Notes under the pieces: generated by a model
The model's input: only the letters and a program-made list of their open reading frames with translations
Told to the model about the DNA's origin: nothing
Database searches by the model: none
Shown here: one piece after another, positions 42,371 to 50,069 of the stretch
Layout of the letters: every line of letters begins with the position of its first letter
How positions within the stretch are numbered: position 1 is the first letter of the stretch
DNA from: CBDAPX01 sp965198725
Lineage (GTDB): Bacteria; Pseudomonadota; Alphaproteobacteria; Rhodobacterales; Rhodobacteraceae
NCBI GenBank assembly: GCA_965198725.1
Contig: CBDAPX010000001.1
Location: 2,914,001-2,978,000 of the forward strand
Length of the DNA: 64,000 bases
Direction: 5' to 3'
Made by a program: the position numbers and the translations under genes

Positions 42371-43411
42371 ATGGCTGAGATTCAAATCAAAAACGTCGCC
42401 AAGCGCTTTGGAGAATATCAGGCGCTGCATGACATCAACCTGACCATCGCGGACCAGGAGTTCATGGTTCTTTTGGGCGCGTCCGGCTGCGGTAAATCCA
42501 CCTTGCTGCGCATTATCTGTGGCTTGGAAACCGCGACCGAGGGCGAGATCTGGATCGGAGGGCGCCGGGTCGATCACCTCGCGCCAAAAGATCGCGGCAT
42601 CGCGATGGTGTTTCAGAACTATGCAGTGTTCCCGCATCTTACCGTGTTTGAAAACATCGGCTTTGGCCTTCGCATGCAGAAGTTGCCCAATGACGAGGTG
42701 AAACGCCGGGTCGAACGGACAGCTGAGTTGATGCACATCGAGCAGTTGCTTGCCCGGTATTCCGGCGAATTGTCCGGTGGTCAAAGACAGCGGGTGGCCG
42801 TCGCGCGGGCGCTGGCCATGGAACCGGACGTGATCTTGATGGACGAACCCCTGTCCAACCTCGACGCGCTGCTGCGCCTGGAAATGCGGGCCGAGTTGAA
42901 AGGCGTTCTGGCCGAAAGCAACACCACCGCGATCTATGTGACCCATGATCAGGTCGAAGCGATGAGCCTTGCAGACCGGATCTCGGTCATGCACCAAGGC
43001 CGCATTGTTCAGGCCGCCACACCGGTTGAGGTCTATCGCAACCCGGCGGAACGGTTTGTCGCCGGGTTCATCGGAAACCCACCGATGAACTTCTTGCCTG
43101 CCGCGAACACAGGCGGCGGCACATGGGAGGTGGCCGGTCAGTCCTATAACGGACCTGCCGGCAATGCACCGATCGAGTTTGCGATCCGTCCCGAGGACAT
43201 CGCACCGTCCGACAGCGGTTTGCCCGCCAAGGTTCGGCTGGTTGAACCACTGGGGGCGCATTTGCTGGTCACATGCGACGTCAACGGCACCATGTTCCGC
43301 GCCATTCTCGAAAGCGATATGGAGCTTAAGGTCGGCGACATGCTGAACCTTGCACCGCAACCGGATCGCATCCGCTGGTTTGACACGCAAACTCAATTGG
43401 CCGTCGCATAA
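42371..43411 (+). CDS. Sugar ABC transporter ATPase (MsmK/UgpC type, glycosyl-glycerate operon)
   Basis: ATPase of 346 aa: Walker A GASGCGKST near residue 37, FQNYAVFPHLTVFENIGFGL, signature LSGGQRQRVAVARAL, Walker B ILMDEPLSNLDALLR and H-loop VTHDQVEAMSLADR. The regulatory C-terminal domain starts near residue 240 and is slightly short. It completes a full binding protein-permease-permease-ATPase set in this operon. Confidence 0.94.
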   Translation: MAEIQIKNVAKRFGEYQALHDINLTIADQEFMVLLGASGCGKSTLLRIICGLETATEGEIWIGGRRVDHLAPKDRGIAMVFQNYAVFPHLTVFENIGFGLRMQKLPNDEVKRRVERTAELMHIEQLLARYSGELSGGQRQRVAVARALAMEPDVILMDEPLSNLDALLRLEMRAELKGVLAESNTTAIYVTHDQVEAMSLADRISVMHQGRIVQAATPVEVYRNPAERFVAGFIGNPPMNFLPAANTGGGTWEVAGQSYNGPAGNAPIEFAIRPEDIAPSDSGLPAKVRLVEPLGAHLLVTCDVNGTMFRAILESDMELKVGDMLNLAPQPDRIRWFDTQTQLAVA

Positions 43412-43428
43412 CGCATCGGAGACCTGCC

Positions 43429-44706
43429 ATGACCGCCCCTCTTTTTGATCAGGCCGTTGAAATTCTGGAACGGAACGACCTCGGGACCTATACGGTCCCG
43501 AGCCACGGGCTCTATCCGTTTCAATGGAACTGGGACAGCGTGTTGTCAGCCTTGGGGCAATTTTACATCGATGAATCAAGGGCGTGGACAGAGATCGAAA
43601 CCCTGTTTGATCATCAGTGGGAAGACGGGATGGTGCCCCACATTATCTTTCACAAGGAAGATGAGGGGTATTTCCCCGGTCCGAATGTGTGGTGCACAAA
43701 TCGGGATGTCGCCACATCCGGCATCACCCAACCGCCGGTAGCGGGCTTTGCGCTGCGCCGGCTTTACGAGCGGGCGCAGGACAAAGAGATGGCAAAACGC
43801 CGGGTTCTGGCCCTGCTGCCAAAAATTGCGGCTTGGCACAGCTGGTTTTATGCCAACCGCGATCCCGACGGCACCGGATTGGTTGCGATCATCCATCCGT
43901 GGGAATCCGGGCGCGATAATTCCATCGATTGGGATGACGCCTTTTCTCGCGTGCCAACCGAAGGTGTGGGCGATTTCACGCGTCGTGACACGATGCACGC
44001 GAAACCCGAGCACCGGCCGACGCATGAACAATACCTGCGCTATATCTGGCTGGTACAGCATTTCCGCAGCCTGAACTGGGATAACAGCAAACTGCATGAT
44101 GCTTCGCCATTCAGGGTTGTTGATCCCGGGTTCAACGCCATTTTGCTGCGCTCTTGTGCCGATCTGGCTGATCTGGCCGAAGCCCTGGGCGACACCACAC
44201 TGGCCGCGGAACAGCGTGATCTCGCGGCCAAGGGTTTGGCCGCAATTGAAAGTTTGTGGAGCGACGAGCATCAGCAATACCTGTGCTATGATCGGGCCAT
44301 CGGCGAACTGATCGACAGCCCCTCTATTGGCGGTCTATTGCCCGTCTTTGCCCGCATCGATCCCCATCGGGTCGACGCCATTGCCGCCCGCATTGCTGAT
44401 CTTGGCAAACGGACAAAATACCTCATCCCCAGTCACGATCCGGACGCTCAAGGGTATGACGGTGCACGCTATTGGCGCGGACCGTCATGGTTGATCGTCA
44501 ACTACATGATTTCAGATGGTTTGCTGCGGGACAGGCACGACGACATTGCGCAACGCATCGTCGATGACAGTATGGTTCTGATCCATATCGGTGGGTTCTC
44601 GGAATACTTTGATCCTATGACCGGCGATCCCTGTGGGGGTCCCCACTTTACCTGGACAGCCGCGATGGTTATCGAGTTCTTGAACCTGACCGGAGAGATG
44701 GCTTGA
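43429..44706 (+). CDS. GH63-like glycoside hydrolase (glucosyl/mannosyl-glycerate hydrolase type)
   Basis: Cytoplasmic alpha-hydrolase of 425 aa with an (alpha/alpha)6 barrel pattern. Hallmarks are YPFQWNWDSVLSALG near residue 28, HPWESGRDNSIDWDDAF near residue 163 (one carboxylate of the active site), YWRGPSWLIVNYM and the C-terminal GFSEYFDPMTGDPCGGPHFTWTAA. These are the patterns of MGH1-like proteins, including bacterial mannosylglycerate and glucosylglycerate hydrolases. No signal peptide is present, so it acts after uptake. The neighbouring D-mannose/D-lyxose isomerase supports a mannose or glucose product. Trehalase-like or other alpha-glucosidase activity remains possible. Confidence 0.85.
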   Translation: MTAPLFDQAVEILERNDLGTYTVPSHGLYPFQWNWDSVLSALGQFYIDESRAWTEIETLFDHQWEDGMVPHIIFHKEDEGYFPGPNVWCTNRDVATSGITQPPVAGFALRRLYERAQDKEMAKRRVLALLPKIAAWHSWFYANRDPDGTGLVAIIHPWESGRDNSIDWDDAFSRVPTEGVGDFTRRDTMHAKPEHRPTHEQYLRYIWLVQHFRSLNWDNSKLHDASPFRVVDPGFNAILLRSCADLADLAEALGDTTLAAEQRDLAAKGLAAIESLWSDEHQQYLCYDRAIGELIDSPSIGGLLPVFARIDPHRVDAIAARIADLGKRTKYLIPSHDPDAQGYDGARYWRGPSWLIVNYMISDGLLRDRHDDIAQRIVDDSMVLIHIGGFSEYFDPMTGDPCGGPHFTWTAAMVIEFLNLTGEMA

Positions 44707-45386
44707 AACGTTCCCGCATCAACGAGATCATGGCAAATGCAGATGACATGATCCGCAGCCATGGCTTTACCCTGCCCCCTTTTGCCTATTGGACGCCCGA
44801 AGAGTTTGCCAAAAACAAGGACGTCGCCAAGCATCTGATAGATGCCCGGTGCGGGTGGGACATAACCGACTACGGCGCTGGTGATTTTGACCAAATGGGT
44901 CTGTTCCTTTTCACGCTGCGCAATGGCCGTCTGAGCGACCTGCAGCGGGGCGGTGGAATGTGCTACGCCGAAAAGCTGTTAATCTCGCGTCAGGATCAGC
45001 TGTCGCCGATGCACACGCATGTGATCAAAGCCGAAGATATTATCAATCGCGGCGGCGCGACCATGGTGATCGAGCTTTACGGCTCGGATGACGACGGGAA
45101 CTTTGCCGAAGATGTCGGCGGTCACGTCTGGTGTGACGGCATTTATCGGGAATTTGCACCGGGCGAAAAGCTGTCCTTCGCGCCAGGCGAAAGCGTGACC
45201 CTCCAACCCGGCGACTGGCACGCGTTTTGGGGCGACGGCGGCGATGTATTGATCGGCGAAGTGTCCACCGTCAACGATGACGAGACGGACAATATCTTCC
45301 GCGAGCCCATCGGTCGTTTTTCACAGATTGATGAGGATGAGGCACCAACGCATCTGCTGGTCAGCGACTACGCCATGCATCTTTGA
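44703..45386 (+). CDS. D-lyxose/D-mannose isomerase family protein
   Basis: Cupin-fold sugar isomerase of 227 aa resembling the D-lyxose ketol-isomerase family (EcSI-like, DUF1498). Metal ligands are visible in SPMHTHVIKAEDIINRGG (around residue 100; H-x-H then E) and QPGDWHAFWG (around residue 175). The family converts D-lyxose to D-xylulose and D-mannose to D-fructose. It overlaps the hydrolase gene by four bases and is last in the operon, so it would turn released mannose into fructose for central metabolism. Confidence 0.88.
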   Translation: MKRSRINEIMANADDMIRSHGFTLPPFAYWTPEEFAKNKDVAKHLIDARCGWDITDYGAGDFDQMGLFLFTLRNGRLSDLQRGGGMCYAEKLLISRQDQLSPMHTHVIKAEDIINRGGATMVIELYGSDDDGNFAEDVGGHVWCDGIYREFAPGEKLSFAPGESVTLQPGDWHAFWGDGGDVLIGEVSTVNDDETDNIFREPIGRFSQIDEDEAPTHLLVSDYAMHL

Positions 45387-45656
45387 TCGAGGGCCGGTAC
45401 GGCGAATGTAAAATTCGTAGTGGCGTCTTTTCCTCGCGCAAGAAGATATCCACTATTGGCTTAAGTACGGTGTTTGTTGCCTGCAATTGCCCGCGTATTT
45501 CGTATGAGATGCGGTAAAACTTGCAACAGCCTCTCGCCTAAATTTCTCGGCCATCTTGTTGGCGGTCGTGCCATCAACCTAAGGCAGATCACAGACTTGG
45601 CCCATTATTAGACAATGGCTTCAACGGTGTCGCGCTGAAGCCATTGCATTCTTGTA
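45387..45656. other. Gene-free region with two hairpins
   Basis: CGAAT-GTAAA-ATTCG (45403-45417), 17 bases after the isomerase stop, is a weak candidate terminator for the glycosyl-glycerate operon. CAATGGCTTCA and TGAAGCCATTG (45613-45623, 45636-45646; 11-bp perfect arms) lie just after the truncated gene on the minus strand and probably ended its transcript. Nothing else was recognised; base use is AT-richer than the neighbours. Confidence 0.45.
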
Positions 45657-45862
45657 CTAAGCCAACAAATCGAAGGATTGGTCTGTGCCAGCGATCTGTA
45701 GATTTATGGAAGTCAGTGCCTCGCCGTCCACCAAGGCGAACACAATTTCGTTTGTGGGCAAATATGTAATGTAAGCCTCTTGAATGTTGGCGTCTCCAGC
45801 ATCCTGTGTGTGGTTGATGTTGATGTGGAAATCAGATTCTGACGCGTTTTGCCCAAAGACCA
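45657..45862 (-). pseudogene. C-terminal fragment of an unrecognised gene, cut by the IS
   Basis: About 68 codons remain (MVFGQNASESDFHININHTQ to the end SINLQIAGTDQSFDLLA), ending in TAG before a strong hairpin. The frame stays open into the IS, so the longer possible protein is an artefact of the insertion. The fragment is beta-rich, acidic and has no match I recognise. The rest of the gene is not found beyond the IS, where genes run on the other strand, so DNA was lost or rearranged. Confidence 0.5.
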
Positions 45863-45879
45863 TGATCAGCCCCACCTGA
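45863..45879. repeat. 17-bp duplicate of the IS left terminus
   Basis: TGATCAGCCCCACCTGA stands directly before IS copy A, which begins with the same 17 bases. It appears to be a remnant of an earlier copy or of an aberrant insertion event; copy B has no such duplicate. Confidence 0.8.
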
Positions 45880-45913
45880 TGATCAGCCCCACCTGAGTGG
45901 TCCAATTTGATTG

Positions 45914-46774
45914 TTAGTGCATGATCGACCTTTGGTCCATCTGGACGACGGTTTCGGGAGCCGGTGGGCGGTAGCCTAGAGCACTGTGTGGTCGTTTCGT
46001 GTTGTAGTGCTTTCTCCATTGTTCGATCAGGATTTGTGCTTCGCGCAGGCTATAGAAGATTTCGCCGTTCAAGAACTCATCGCGGAAACGGGCGTTGAAG
46101 CTTTCGCAGTATCCGTTCTCCCAAGGTGACCCAGGTTCGATGTAAGCCGCCCTTGCGCCGACAGCCTTGATCCAGTCCTGCACGGCTTGCGCAACGAACT
46201 CCGGGCCGTTGTCGGAGCGAATGAACGATGGGATGCCGCGCAGGATGAACAGGTCGCTCAGCACATCGATCACATTGCCTGAGTTGAGCTTGCGATCCAC
46301 GCGTATGGCCAAGCATTCCCGACTGTACTCGTCGATGATGTTAAGTGTGCGGAAAGCTTTACCATCGTCGGTGCGGCAGTGGACAAAGTCGTAAGACCAG
46401 ACATGATCGCGGCGCTCTGGCCGAAGCCTGACACATGATCCATCATTCAGCCAAAGCCGCCCTTTCTTCGGTTGTTTCATTGGCACTTTCAGCCCCTCTC
46501 GTCGCCATAACCGTTCCACGCGCTTGTCATTCACATGCCAGCCAGCGTCTCTCAGTAGTGCCGCGATCCTACGATAGCCGTAGCGGCCATACTGCCGGGT
46601 CCGTTCGATCATATCAGCCACTAAACGTTCTTCATCCGGGCGACCCGCAGGTACTTTGCGCTGTGTGGATCGATGTTGTCTTAGAACCCGGCATGCCCGA
46701 CGCTCCGAGATGTTCAGCTCAGCACGAACGCGATCAATACAGGCACGACGACGAGCGGGGCTCAGAAGTTTCCC
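45914..46774 (-). CDS. IS3-family transposase OrfB (copy A), made by -1 frameshift
   Basis: DDE integrase part of the transposase. The DDE core is visible: DYDFVHCRT-type segment YDFVHCRTDDGKAF (first Asp), SDNGPEFVAQAVQDWIK (second Asp) and NGYCESFNARFRDEFLNGE (Glu), ending with KRPHSALGYRPPAPE. The frame is entered from OrfA at the slippery heptamer GGGAAAC (minus strand, 46774-46768); an internal ATG at 46621 is too late to give the full domain. The product differs from copy B at a few residues (for example IERTRQ against IELTRQ, GARAAY against GAKTAY). Confidence 0.9.
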   Translation of the reverse strand, partial: GKLLSPARRRACIDRVRAELNISERRACRVLRQHRSTQRKVPAGRPDEERLVADMIERTRQYGRYGYRRIAALLRDAGWHVNDKRVERLWRREGLKVPMKQPKKGRLWLNDGSCVRLRPERRDHVWSYDFVHCRTDDGKAFRTLNIIDEYSRECLAIRVDRKLNSGNVIDVLSDLFILRGIPSFIRSDNGPEFVAQAVQDWIKAVGARAAYIEPGSPWENGYCESFNARFRDEFLNGEIFYSLREAQILIEQWRKHYNTKRPHSALGYRPPAPETVVQMDQRSIMH

Positions 46775-47040
46775 TTTGCCGCCTCCGCCAAGATCAGCTT
46801 GTCCAGCGTCAGATCAGAAACGGCTTTGCGCAATCGCTCGTTCTCTTTTTGCAGACGCTTCAGTTCCTTCAATTGATCCGTGCCCATTCCGCCGTATTTT
46901 TTCTTCCACCGGTAGTAGGTCTGTTCAGTCACACCGATCTGACGGATCGCATCCAGACGCGGCATCCCTTGCCCCGTCAGAACCTCAACCTGCCGTAACT
47001 TCGTGACAATCTCTTCTGGCTTTGGTCGCTTGTTGGCCAT
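46762..47040 (-). CDS. IS3-family transposase OrfA (copy A)
   Basis: A 92-aa DNA-binding protein: helix-turn-helix KPEEIVTKLRQVEVLTGQGMPRLDAIRQIGVTEQTYYRWKKKYGG and a leucine-zipper-like tail (LKELKRLQKENERLRKAVSDLTLDKLIL). ATG at 47040 has GGAGG six bases upstream. The last codons include the heptamer GGGAAAC just before the TGA, where about part of the ribosomes shift to OrfB. Confidence 0.92.
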   Translation of the reverse strand: MANKRPKPEEIVTKLRQVEVLTGQGMPRLDAIRQIGVTEQTYYRWKKKYGGMGTDQLKELKRLQKENERLRKAVSDLTLDKLILAEAAKGNF

Positions 47041-47095
47041 GTGTTTCCTCCGTTTCCTAAACATAGCGGAGGACCACTTCAGTGGGGGAAGACCA

Positions 47096-47319
47096 GATCC
47101 CGTAAATGGGTGGCGGCAAGGCTTGGCCTATCCCTAGACGCATACTTCCGGCGGCGCAAACAGCTGGAAAAGGAAGGGTTTCCCAAACCGGATCCCATTC
47201 TCAAACATTATATCAAGGCGGATGTCGACGCCTGGATAAGAGGCCGCCGGCAGTTGACAGGAGCCGGATCATGGGATCCGACAGGTTCAGAGGGGGGCGC
47301 AAACCTTGAAGGGCTCTGA
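47096..47319 (+). pseudogene. Excisionase-like HTH protein, 5' end removed by the IS
   Basis: About 74 codons are left after the IS border. The visible sequence RKWVAARLGLSLDAYFRRRKQLEKEGFPKPDPILKHYIKADVDAWIRG is the pattern of AlpA/excisionase-type proteins that help site-specific recombinases. It overlaps the integrase gene start by 14 bases, so the two were one unit. The apparent ATG in the IS end is accidental. Confidence 0.75.
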
Positions 47320-48505
47320 ACCAGCGCTTTGGGATGAAAGCGATCCAGACCATGCGCCTTGCCTCGCTCATGCGAAGGGATATCCATATTGGCGCCCCAC
47401 GCCTTTTCACGTCGAGCGTGTTTATCCAAAAGATACCGTGCCATTACCCGGCAAAAAAGGCGAAAACCTGCACCGCGTCAGAGCGAAGGAATGCCGACGC
47501 CTCACACGTCAAATGGTTCTGTCCTTTGAAGTCCCTGACGGCGCGGAACCGGGCACGTGGGATTGGGTCATTCAGAGTTGGAAGATCGATCCCTATAGCC
47601 GATACAACGGCGTAAAGAAAAACACACAAGAGGGGTACGACGAAACGCTGAAAAAGATCAGCAACACGATCGGACACCTCAAGATTGCAGCGCTGAATTA
47701 TGCCTTGCTCGGTGAGATCCGAACCACGCTTGATCAGAAAGGCCGCGCCGCATCCAGCCAACGCAAGATATTCAGTATGATGTCTACACTGGCCCACTAC
47801 GCTGTTGGGCCCTTGCGGCAACAAACGGCAAGAGACGTCATTCAGGATCTGAGCCAGATCGTTATCCGATCCGATGCCAAATGGCAGAAAGCACCAGACA
47901 GGGAATTTGTCAGAGCCGTCATTGATGAGGCGGATGCCAGAGGGTTGTTTGCCTTTGCAACCGGGATCCTTTTCCAGTGGACCTATATGCTGCGCTCTGT
48001 GGATGTCCGCGGTCAGTGGATGACGGCCAGCCAATCGGAAGGCGGGGTGTATCGCAACGGCAAGCGCTGGGAAGACGGTTTGACATGGGACATGTTTGAC
48101 GAAGATCTGACGGCTTTCAGCAAGGTCATTTCCAAAACGCGCCGCAGCCTGGCTGCAAGCATGGACTTCGAGCTCACACCAGAACTGCGCGGTCGCCTCA
48201 TGCTGTTGCGGAACGCCAAGGGCGGTGTTGGCCCCGTCATCATATCCGAGCGGTACAATGAGCCCTACACGCGCTACAGCTGGTCTCAGGCGTTCAGGCG
48301 GATCCGGGATGACTTAGGGCTGCCCAATGATGTCTGGATGATGGATACGCGCGCTGGTGCAATCACAGACGCTAAGGCCGTGGTCAGTGACGCCTTTGCC
48401 ATCCGGGACGCGGCACAGCACATGCACGTTGACACCACGGATGGACATGCACGTGCGAGATCTGAGAACATCAACAAGGTTGTAAAGTTGAGGGCCAAGA
48501 AATGA
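47306..48505 (+). CDS. Phage-type integrase (tyrosine recombinase), probably degenerate
   Basis: A 399-aa protein. The core-binding domain is around residues 100-190 (YSRYNGVKKNTQEGYDETLKKI, IRTTLDQKGRAASSQRKIFSMMSTL). The catalytic domain follows: first Arg in YMLRSVDVRGQW near residue 233, a Lys region SKTRRSLAA, and MDTRAGAITDAKAVV where HxxR is often seen. At the C-terminus VDTTDGHARARSENINKVVK takes the place of the usual TTxRYxR, so the nucleophilic tyrosine seems to be missing. The start is TTG at 47306 with AGGGGGG eight bases upstream. It lies beside tRNA-Pro with that tRNA's 3' end facing it, the normal site of such elements. Confidence 0.82.
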   Translation: MKGSEPALWDESDPDHAPCLAHAKGYPYWRPTPFHVERVYPKDTVPLPGKKGENLHRVRAKECRRLTRQMVLSFEVPDGAEPGTWDWVIQSWKIDPYSRYNGVKKNTQEGYDETLKKISNTIGHLKIAALNYALLGEIRTTLDQKGRAASSQRKIFSMMSTLAHYAVGPLRQQTARDVIQDLSQIVIRSDAKWQKAPDREFVRAVIDEADARGLFAFATGILFQWTYMLRSVDVRGQWMTASQSEGGVYRNGKRWEDGLTWDMFDEDLTAFSKVISKTRRSLAASMDFELTPELRGRLMLLRNAKGGVGPVIISERYNEPYTRYSWSQAFRRIRDDLGLPNDVWMMDTRAGAITDAKAVVSDAFAIRDAAQHMHVDTTDGHARARSENINKVVKLRAKK

Positions 48506-48750
48506 CCGATACCGTCGCAAAAAATCTTGAGTGGCTATCACGCCATCCGATGCTGTCGGACCAAACCTTTGAGGCGTCCGCGTTTGGGATCAAAGTGTTT
48601 TACCAAGTTTCGGGATTTCCGGGCAACTGGACCCTGAAATCTCCTGGCGCCGATAGATACGTGGATACGCCCGGATATGAGACGCAAATTGACGCTAAGA
48701 ATGCCGCTCAAGTTGACTATGAGCGTCGCGTCCGCGCAGCACTTCTGTAA
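48502..48750 (+). CDS. Hypothetical 82-aa protein next to the integrase
   Basis: Small soluble protein (MTDTVAKNLEWLSRHPML to RRVRAALL), not recognised. Its ATG overlaps the integrase stop by four bases (ATGA), so it is likely coupled. The sequence is amphipathic with a KVFYQVSGFPGNWTLKSPG strand-rich middle. It probably belongs to the integrated element. Confidence 0.6.
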   Translation: MTDTVAKNLEWLSRHPMLSDQTFEASAFGIKVFYQVSGFPGNWTLKSPGADRYVDTPGYETQIDAKNAAQVDYERRVRAALL

Positions 48751-48861
48751 AGGGCCGGATCAAATGAACCAACCAGAACCAAGCGTCATACGCGGCGATG
48801 AATTAAAAAGGGGGCGAGTGATGACCCAAACAGTTTATGTCGTGAACAAAGCGAGATTTAA

Positions 48862-48904
48862 ATTGCAACCATTATTGCAACTCGCCTTTATATTGCAACT
48901 CGCC
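48862..48904. repeat. Three short direct repeats near tRNA-Pro
   Basis: ATTGCAAC occurs at 48862, 48874 and 48892. The last two extend to the identical 14-mer TATTGCAACTCGCC (48873-48886 and 48891-48904), 18 bases apart. They lie between the integrase region and the tRNA 3' end, where arm-type binding sites of integrases or excisionases occur. Confidence 0.55.
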
Positions 48905-48939
48905 CAAATCGCTAAGTATTTGAAACTATTTATTAAAGG

Positions 48940-49016
48940 TGGTCGGGGCGGCAGGATTCGAACCTACGACCCCCTGTACCCAAAACAGGTGCGCTACCAG
49001 ACTGCGCCACGCCCCG
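48940..49016 (-). tRNA. tRNA-Pro (UGG)
   Basis: A full cloverleaf reads on the minus strand: acceptor CGGGGCG with CGCCCCG, D-arm GCGCAGTCTGGTAGCGC, anticodon arm CCTGT-TTTGGGT-ACAGG with anticodon TGG, and T-arm GGTTCGAATCC. CCA is encoded at 48942-48940. Its 3' end faces the integrase, so it is the probable attachment site of the decayed element. Confidence 0.96.
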
Positions 49017-49059
49017 GACCGTGCGCCTCTCTACAGAACTGTTTCTGATTTGAAAAGCC

Positions 49060-49533
49060 CTAACAGGGCCAAATCGCCGGACCACCGGAAAAAATCGAAT
49101 GACGCAGCTGAGAACCAAGCGTCATGCCATAGCGTTCCGCCAATCCGCCGTTAATCTCTAACACCGCATAAACGTTCCGCCCCCCGAAAATAGAGGTCAA
49201 ATCGCCCGGAATGGCGTTGGAATGGATATGCGTCACAACGCCCGTTTGATCGATGAACAGCATGTCCAGCGGGATCAGCGTGTTTTTCATCCAAAAGCTG
49301 GCGGGTTGCGGACGTTCATAAACAAACAACATGCCAGCGCTGCACGGCAACGACTCGCGGGACATCAATCCGCGAGAGCGTTCTTCGGGATCATCGGCAA
49401 TTTCGACGTTGAATCGCGCCTGCCCCCAATCGCCACGGATAGAAACCGCATCGATCTGGCAGTCTGCCCATGCCGCCTGCGCGAAAACGGCACAGACGAA
49501 CACAGAGAGCACAGTGTTAATCAGAGGCTTCAT
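49060..49533 (-). CDS. DUF192 family exported protein
   Basis: A 157-aa protein. The signal peptide is MKPLINTVLSVFVCAVFAQAAWA, then the DUF192 core: FNVEIADDPEERSRGLMSRESLP, GMLFVYERPQPASFWMKNTLIPLDMLFID and VYAVLEINGGLAERYGM. The function of the family is not known; a beta-barrel periplasmic role is inferred. Its start overlaps the end of the cold-shock gene by 17 bases, so both share a transcript. Confidence 0.92.
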   Translation of the reverse strand: MKPLINTVLSVFVCAVFAQAAWADCQIDAVSIRGDWGQARFNVEIADDPEERSRGLMSRESLPCSAGMLFVYERPQPASFWMKNTLIPLDMLFIDQTGVVTHIHSNAIPGDLTSIFGGRNVYAVLEINGGLAERYGMTLGSQLRHSIFSGGPAIWPC

Positions 49534-50029
49534 CAGTCAGGGCGGCGTCCCACCCAAGCACCTCAGCGGCAAGCTGACCGCGTTTACCTTCCACAACCCG
49601 GATCGCCAATGCTTCGCCCGGCTGCAAATCCGACAGGCCCGACCCGCGCAGGACTTCGATGTGCAGAAAGATATCTTCCGATTGGCCAAACACATTGGCA
49701 AACCCAAAGCCTTTTGTCTTATCGAACCACTTGACCCGCGCCGGTTGCAACGGATGTGTCGCAAGCTCTGCATCGCTCTGGGCCATTTCTAGATCGGACA
49801 AGACCGTTGTTTCGTCTCGTTCGGGCGGAGCGATCGACACCACCTCTATCGCTTGAATGCCGCGCTCTGTTCGATGCGTGACGACTGTCACTTTCGACCC
49901 GTCCGCCACCGAGCTTTGACCGAAATTCCGCAGCACATTCACGTGCAAAAGGATATCCCGGCCTCCCTCGTCTGCCACGATGAAACCGAACCCCTTAACA
50001 GGGTCGAACCATTTCACATGGCCCGTCAC
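49517..50029 (-). CDS. Two-domain cold-shock protein, cut off from its native ATG by an IS
   Basis: RNA/DNA-binding protein with two cold-shock domains: GHVKWFDPVKGFGFIVADEGGRDILLHVNVL (first) and ARVKWFDKTKGFGFANVFGQSEDIFLHIEVL (second, from about residue 98), joined by an acidic linker. The RNP motifs KGFGFI and DILLHV are intact. Removing IS copy B and one GTTG restores ATG-CAA-CAA-GTG-ACG, so the native start is the ATG at 51258-51256 on the far side of the IS. Only the GTG at 50029 is left as start, with GGGG from the IS end about 14 bases upstream, a poor site. Expression of this gene and of the coupled DUF192 gene is probably altered. Confidence 0.9.
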   Translation of the reverse strand: MTGHVKWFDPVKGFGFIVADEGGRDILLHVNVLRNFGQSSVADGSKVTVVTHRTERGIQAIEVVSIAPPERDETTVLSDLEMAQSDAELATHPLQPARVKWFDKTKGFGFANVFGQSEDIFLHIEVLRGSGLSDLQPGEALAIRVVEGKRGQLAAEVLGWDAALTDEASD

Positions 50030-50069
50030 TTGTTGTGATCAGCCCCACCTGAGTGGTCCAATTTGATTG

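Larger units (their letters stand above)
45880..47095 (-). mobile_element. IS3-family insertion sequence, copy A (1216 bp)
   Basis: Ends match copy B base for base in extent. The left terminus is TGATCAGCCCCACCTGAGTG and the right terminus, read inward, is TGGTCTTCCCCCACTGAAGT; the right one differs from copy B (CACTGAAG instead of CACCTGAG), so it has mutated. It encodes OrfA and OrfB by frameshifting. The flanking bases (CTGA left, GATC right) are not a target duplication, unlike copy B, which points to recombination or deletion at one side. Gene content and the 4-bp duplication of copy B fit the IS407 group. Confidence 0.93.

Noticed and set aside
45863..46019. A 120-aa protein reading through the IS left end
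   Set aside because: The N-terminal half is encoded by the IS terminus and transposase end in another frame; only the part downstream of 45862 is original sequence.
48940..49016. Attachment-site duplicate of the tRNA-Pro 3' end within the window
   Set aside because: No second copy of the T-arm/acceptor sequence was found near 45.4-45.9 kb or elsewhere by eye, so att sites are not annotated.
48677..49048. A 123-aa open frame on the plus strand
   Set aside because: It runs across the whole tRNA-Pro gene in antisense and through the ATTGCAAC repeats; no good ribosome site and no protein family resemblance.
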